A stretch of DNA of 14,525 bases. Source: Rickettsia typhi. Its GTDB lineage: Bacteria; Pseudomonadota; Alphaproteobacteria; Rickettsiales; Deianiraeaceae. This document shows positions 13,583-14,525 of the stretch, one piece after another. Position 1 is the stretch's first letter, and each line of letters opens with the position of its first letter. The notes below the pieces were generated by a model. The model was not told the origin of the DNA. It did no database searches and worked only from the letters and a program-made list of their open reading frames with translations. The stretch lies in NCBI GenBank assembly GCA_945878495.1, contig CAMCTP010000021.1, positions 1-14,525 on the forward strand, given 5' to 3'. The position numbers and the translations under genes were made by a program.

Positions 13583-14386
13583 TTACACTGTCTTCTTTTT
13601 ATCGTAGCCGGTTATAACGAAATCTATATTTGGATTGAATTTATCGTCAGCTCCTGTAAGGTATTTTGCCATAGATGAAACTTTCTTTTCAGCCCCATCA
13701 TCAGTATAATTCTTAATTTTCTGAGGTATATTTATATAAAACGATACATTGATGATATATTTTTGTTTTTTATTTTTTATTTCTTGAGTGATAATTGCCG
13801 TTGCTTTTGATGGTATTTTCCCAGGTATCAACATGTATATCAGTGCATCGATAAAGCCATATCCACTATCGTATGTTACCGACTCAATTGTTAGATTTTT
13901 CTCTATGCCATTTTGAAGTAGATATGTTAAACTCTCCATTGGATCTGAGAGTGATTTGTAATCTTGAAAAACTGAATCACTAGACATTTGATCTATTTTT
14001 GATATCTGATCTTTTATCTCGGCTATTGATTCAAAGCCTTTATATTCATAGGATTCACGAGCTTTAATGTAGTCAGAAATCATATATTTTGCCACTGAAA
14101 GGTTCGGATGGGACATTTTATCCATTTTTGAAATATTGTAATCTAAGTCCTGATTATCCTCTTTTGCTTGTATTATTAGGTTTGATTTTTGTTTCAGAGG
14201 AAAGAAGCTGTTTATTATAAAAACCGAGCATGCACAGGATGATAGTATAACAATTGATACCAGTAAATATAGAACCCTTTTTGGTTTTGATGCAAGGTAT
14301 AAATCTTGATACCAAGATAGCGCATCGTTGAAATAATTTCCAGATTTGTATGTTGTTGAAGATGCACCCTTTGGCGATTCTTGCAT
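13583..14386 (-). CDS. virB8: type IV secretion system protein VirB8
   Basis: A 267-residue VirB8-family protein, an inner-membrane component of P-type type IV secretion systems. A cytoplasmic N-terminus contains WYQDLY (25-30), followed by one membrane segment (about 38-61). The periplasmic NTF2-like domain shows VAKYMISDYIKARESYEY (98-115), the family's YxVxxYxxxRExY pattern, and ends with NPNIDFVITGYD (251-262), matching the usual NPxGFxVxxY motif. Rickettsiales often carry two virB8 copies with virB9-11 and virD4 nearby; here only this one is visible, and downstream lies the convergent FNR rather than virB9. It could therefore be a dispersed second copy. It follows lepB by five bases and is probably co-transcribed with it. 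Confidence 0.85.
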   Translation of the reverse strand: MQESPKGASSTTYKSGNYFNDALSWYQDLYLASKPKRVLYLLVSIVILSSCACSVFIINSFFPLKQKSNLIIQAKEDNQDLDYNISKMDKMSHPNLSVAKYMISDYIKARESYEYKGFESIAEIKDQISKIDQMSSDSVFQDYKSLSDPMESLTYLLQNGIEKNLTIESVTYDSGYGFIDALIYMLIPGKIPSKATAIITQEIKNKKQKYIINVSFYINIPQKIKNYTDDGAEKKVSSMAKYLTGADDKFNPNIDFVITGYDKKKTV

Positions 14387-14391
14387 ATTTT

Positions 14392-14525
14392 TTACAAACT
14401 TTTATCTAATCTTTCAAGCACTCTATCGGTATAAATTCTATTTTTCCAAGTCCAAGGCTCAAAAATTGATGCGTCAGATGAAAAGAAGATAAATCTAGCC
14501 TTTCCTACTATTTTGTCTCGATGTA
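14392..14525 (-). CDS. lepB: signal peptidase I, C-terminal end (cut by window edge)
   Basis: An open frame enters from the right edge and ends at TAA 14394-14392, giving the last 43 residues. It reads VGKARFIFFSSDAS, then EPWTWKNRIYTDRVLERL, matching the C-terminus of type I signal peptidases (pattern VGRAxFIFFS ... W...IRxDRxxxxx). The catalytic serine and lysine lie upstream, outside the window. Signal peptidase I cuts signal peptides from exported proteins at the outer face of the inner membrane. The stop is five bases from the virB8 ATG, so the two are likely one transcript. Confidence 0.82.
   Translation of the reverse strand, partial: HRDKIVGKARFIFFSSDASIFEPWTWKNRIYTDRVLERLDKSL

Overview
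The window is AT-rich DNA (roughly one third G+C by eye) from an obligate intracellular alphaproteobacterium, most likely a member of the Rickettsiales. The clearest pointers are a Tlc-type ATP/ADP translocase for taking ATP from a host cell, a VirB8 type IV secretion gene next to lepB, a TrxR-like ferredoxin-NADP reductase, and scattered housekeeping genes with decayed intergenic DNA. Genus cannot be fixed from the sequence alone.

Layout. 1-55: 3' part of tRNA-Phe (+). 57-3445 (all -): ligA, a 91-residue membrane protein, an M15 endolysin and a 3-TM-type holin, the last stopping one base from the tRNA CCA end. 3539-5032 (+): tlc, ending in a strong hairpin terminator that lies inside the 3' end of a convergent lipoprotein gene. 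5037-9132 (-): a tight operon lon > hemW > lipoprotein. 9249-9509 (+): rpmE (L31). 9528-9757 (-): a decayed second copy of the lipoprotein 3' end whose hairpin now sits as the rpmE terminator. 9761-10213 (-): mraZ without the usual dcw genes, behind a structured leader. 10393-10703: non-coding. 10704-12414 (-): parA-parB with overlapping ends. 12560-13579 (+): ferredoxin-NADP reductase. 13583-14525 (-): virB8 and the C-terminal end of lepB, running off the window.

How the genes work together. Most are core functions: DNA sealing (LigA), protein quality control (Lon), heme/radical-SAM chemistry (HemW), chromosome partition (ParAB), redox supply (FNR), ribosome (L31), protein export (LepB). Host dependence shows in Tlc and VirB8. 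The endolysin-holin pair is the only phage-like material; its holin resembles the three-TM holins linked to gene transfer agents, so it may be a domesticated lysis module rather than an active prophage.

The least explained parts are the lysis pair at tRNA-Phe, the duplicated hairpin/lipoprotein remnant, and the mraZ leader with a terminator-like hairpin directly before the start codon. I see no CRISPR array, no insertion sequence and no convincing new defence or mobile system.
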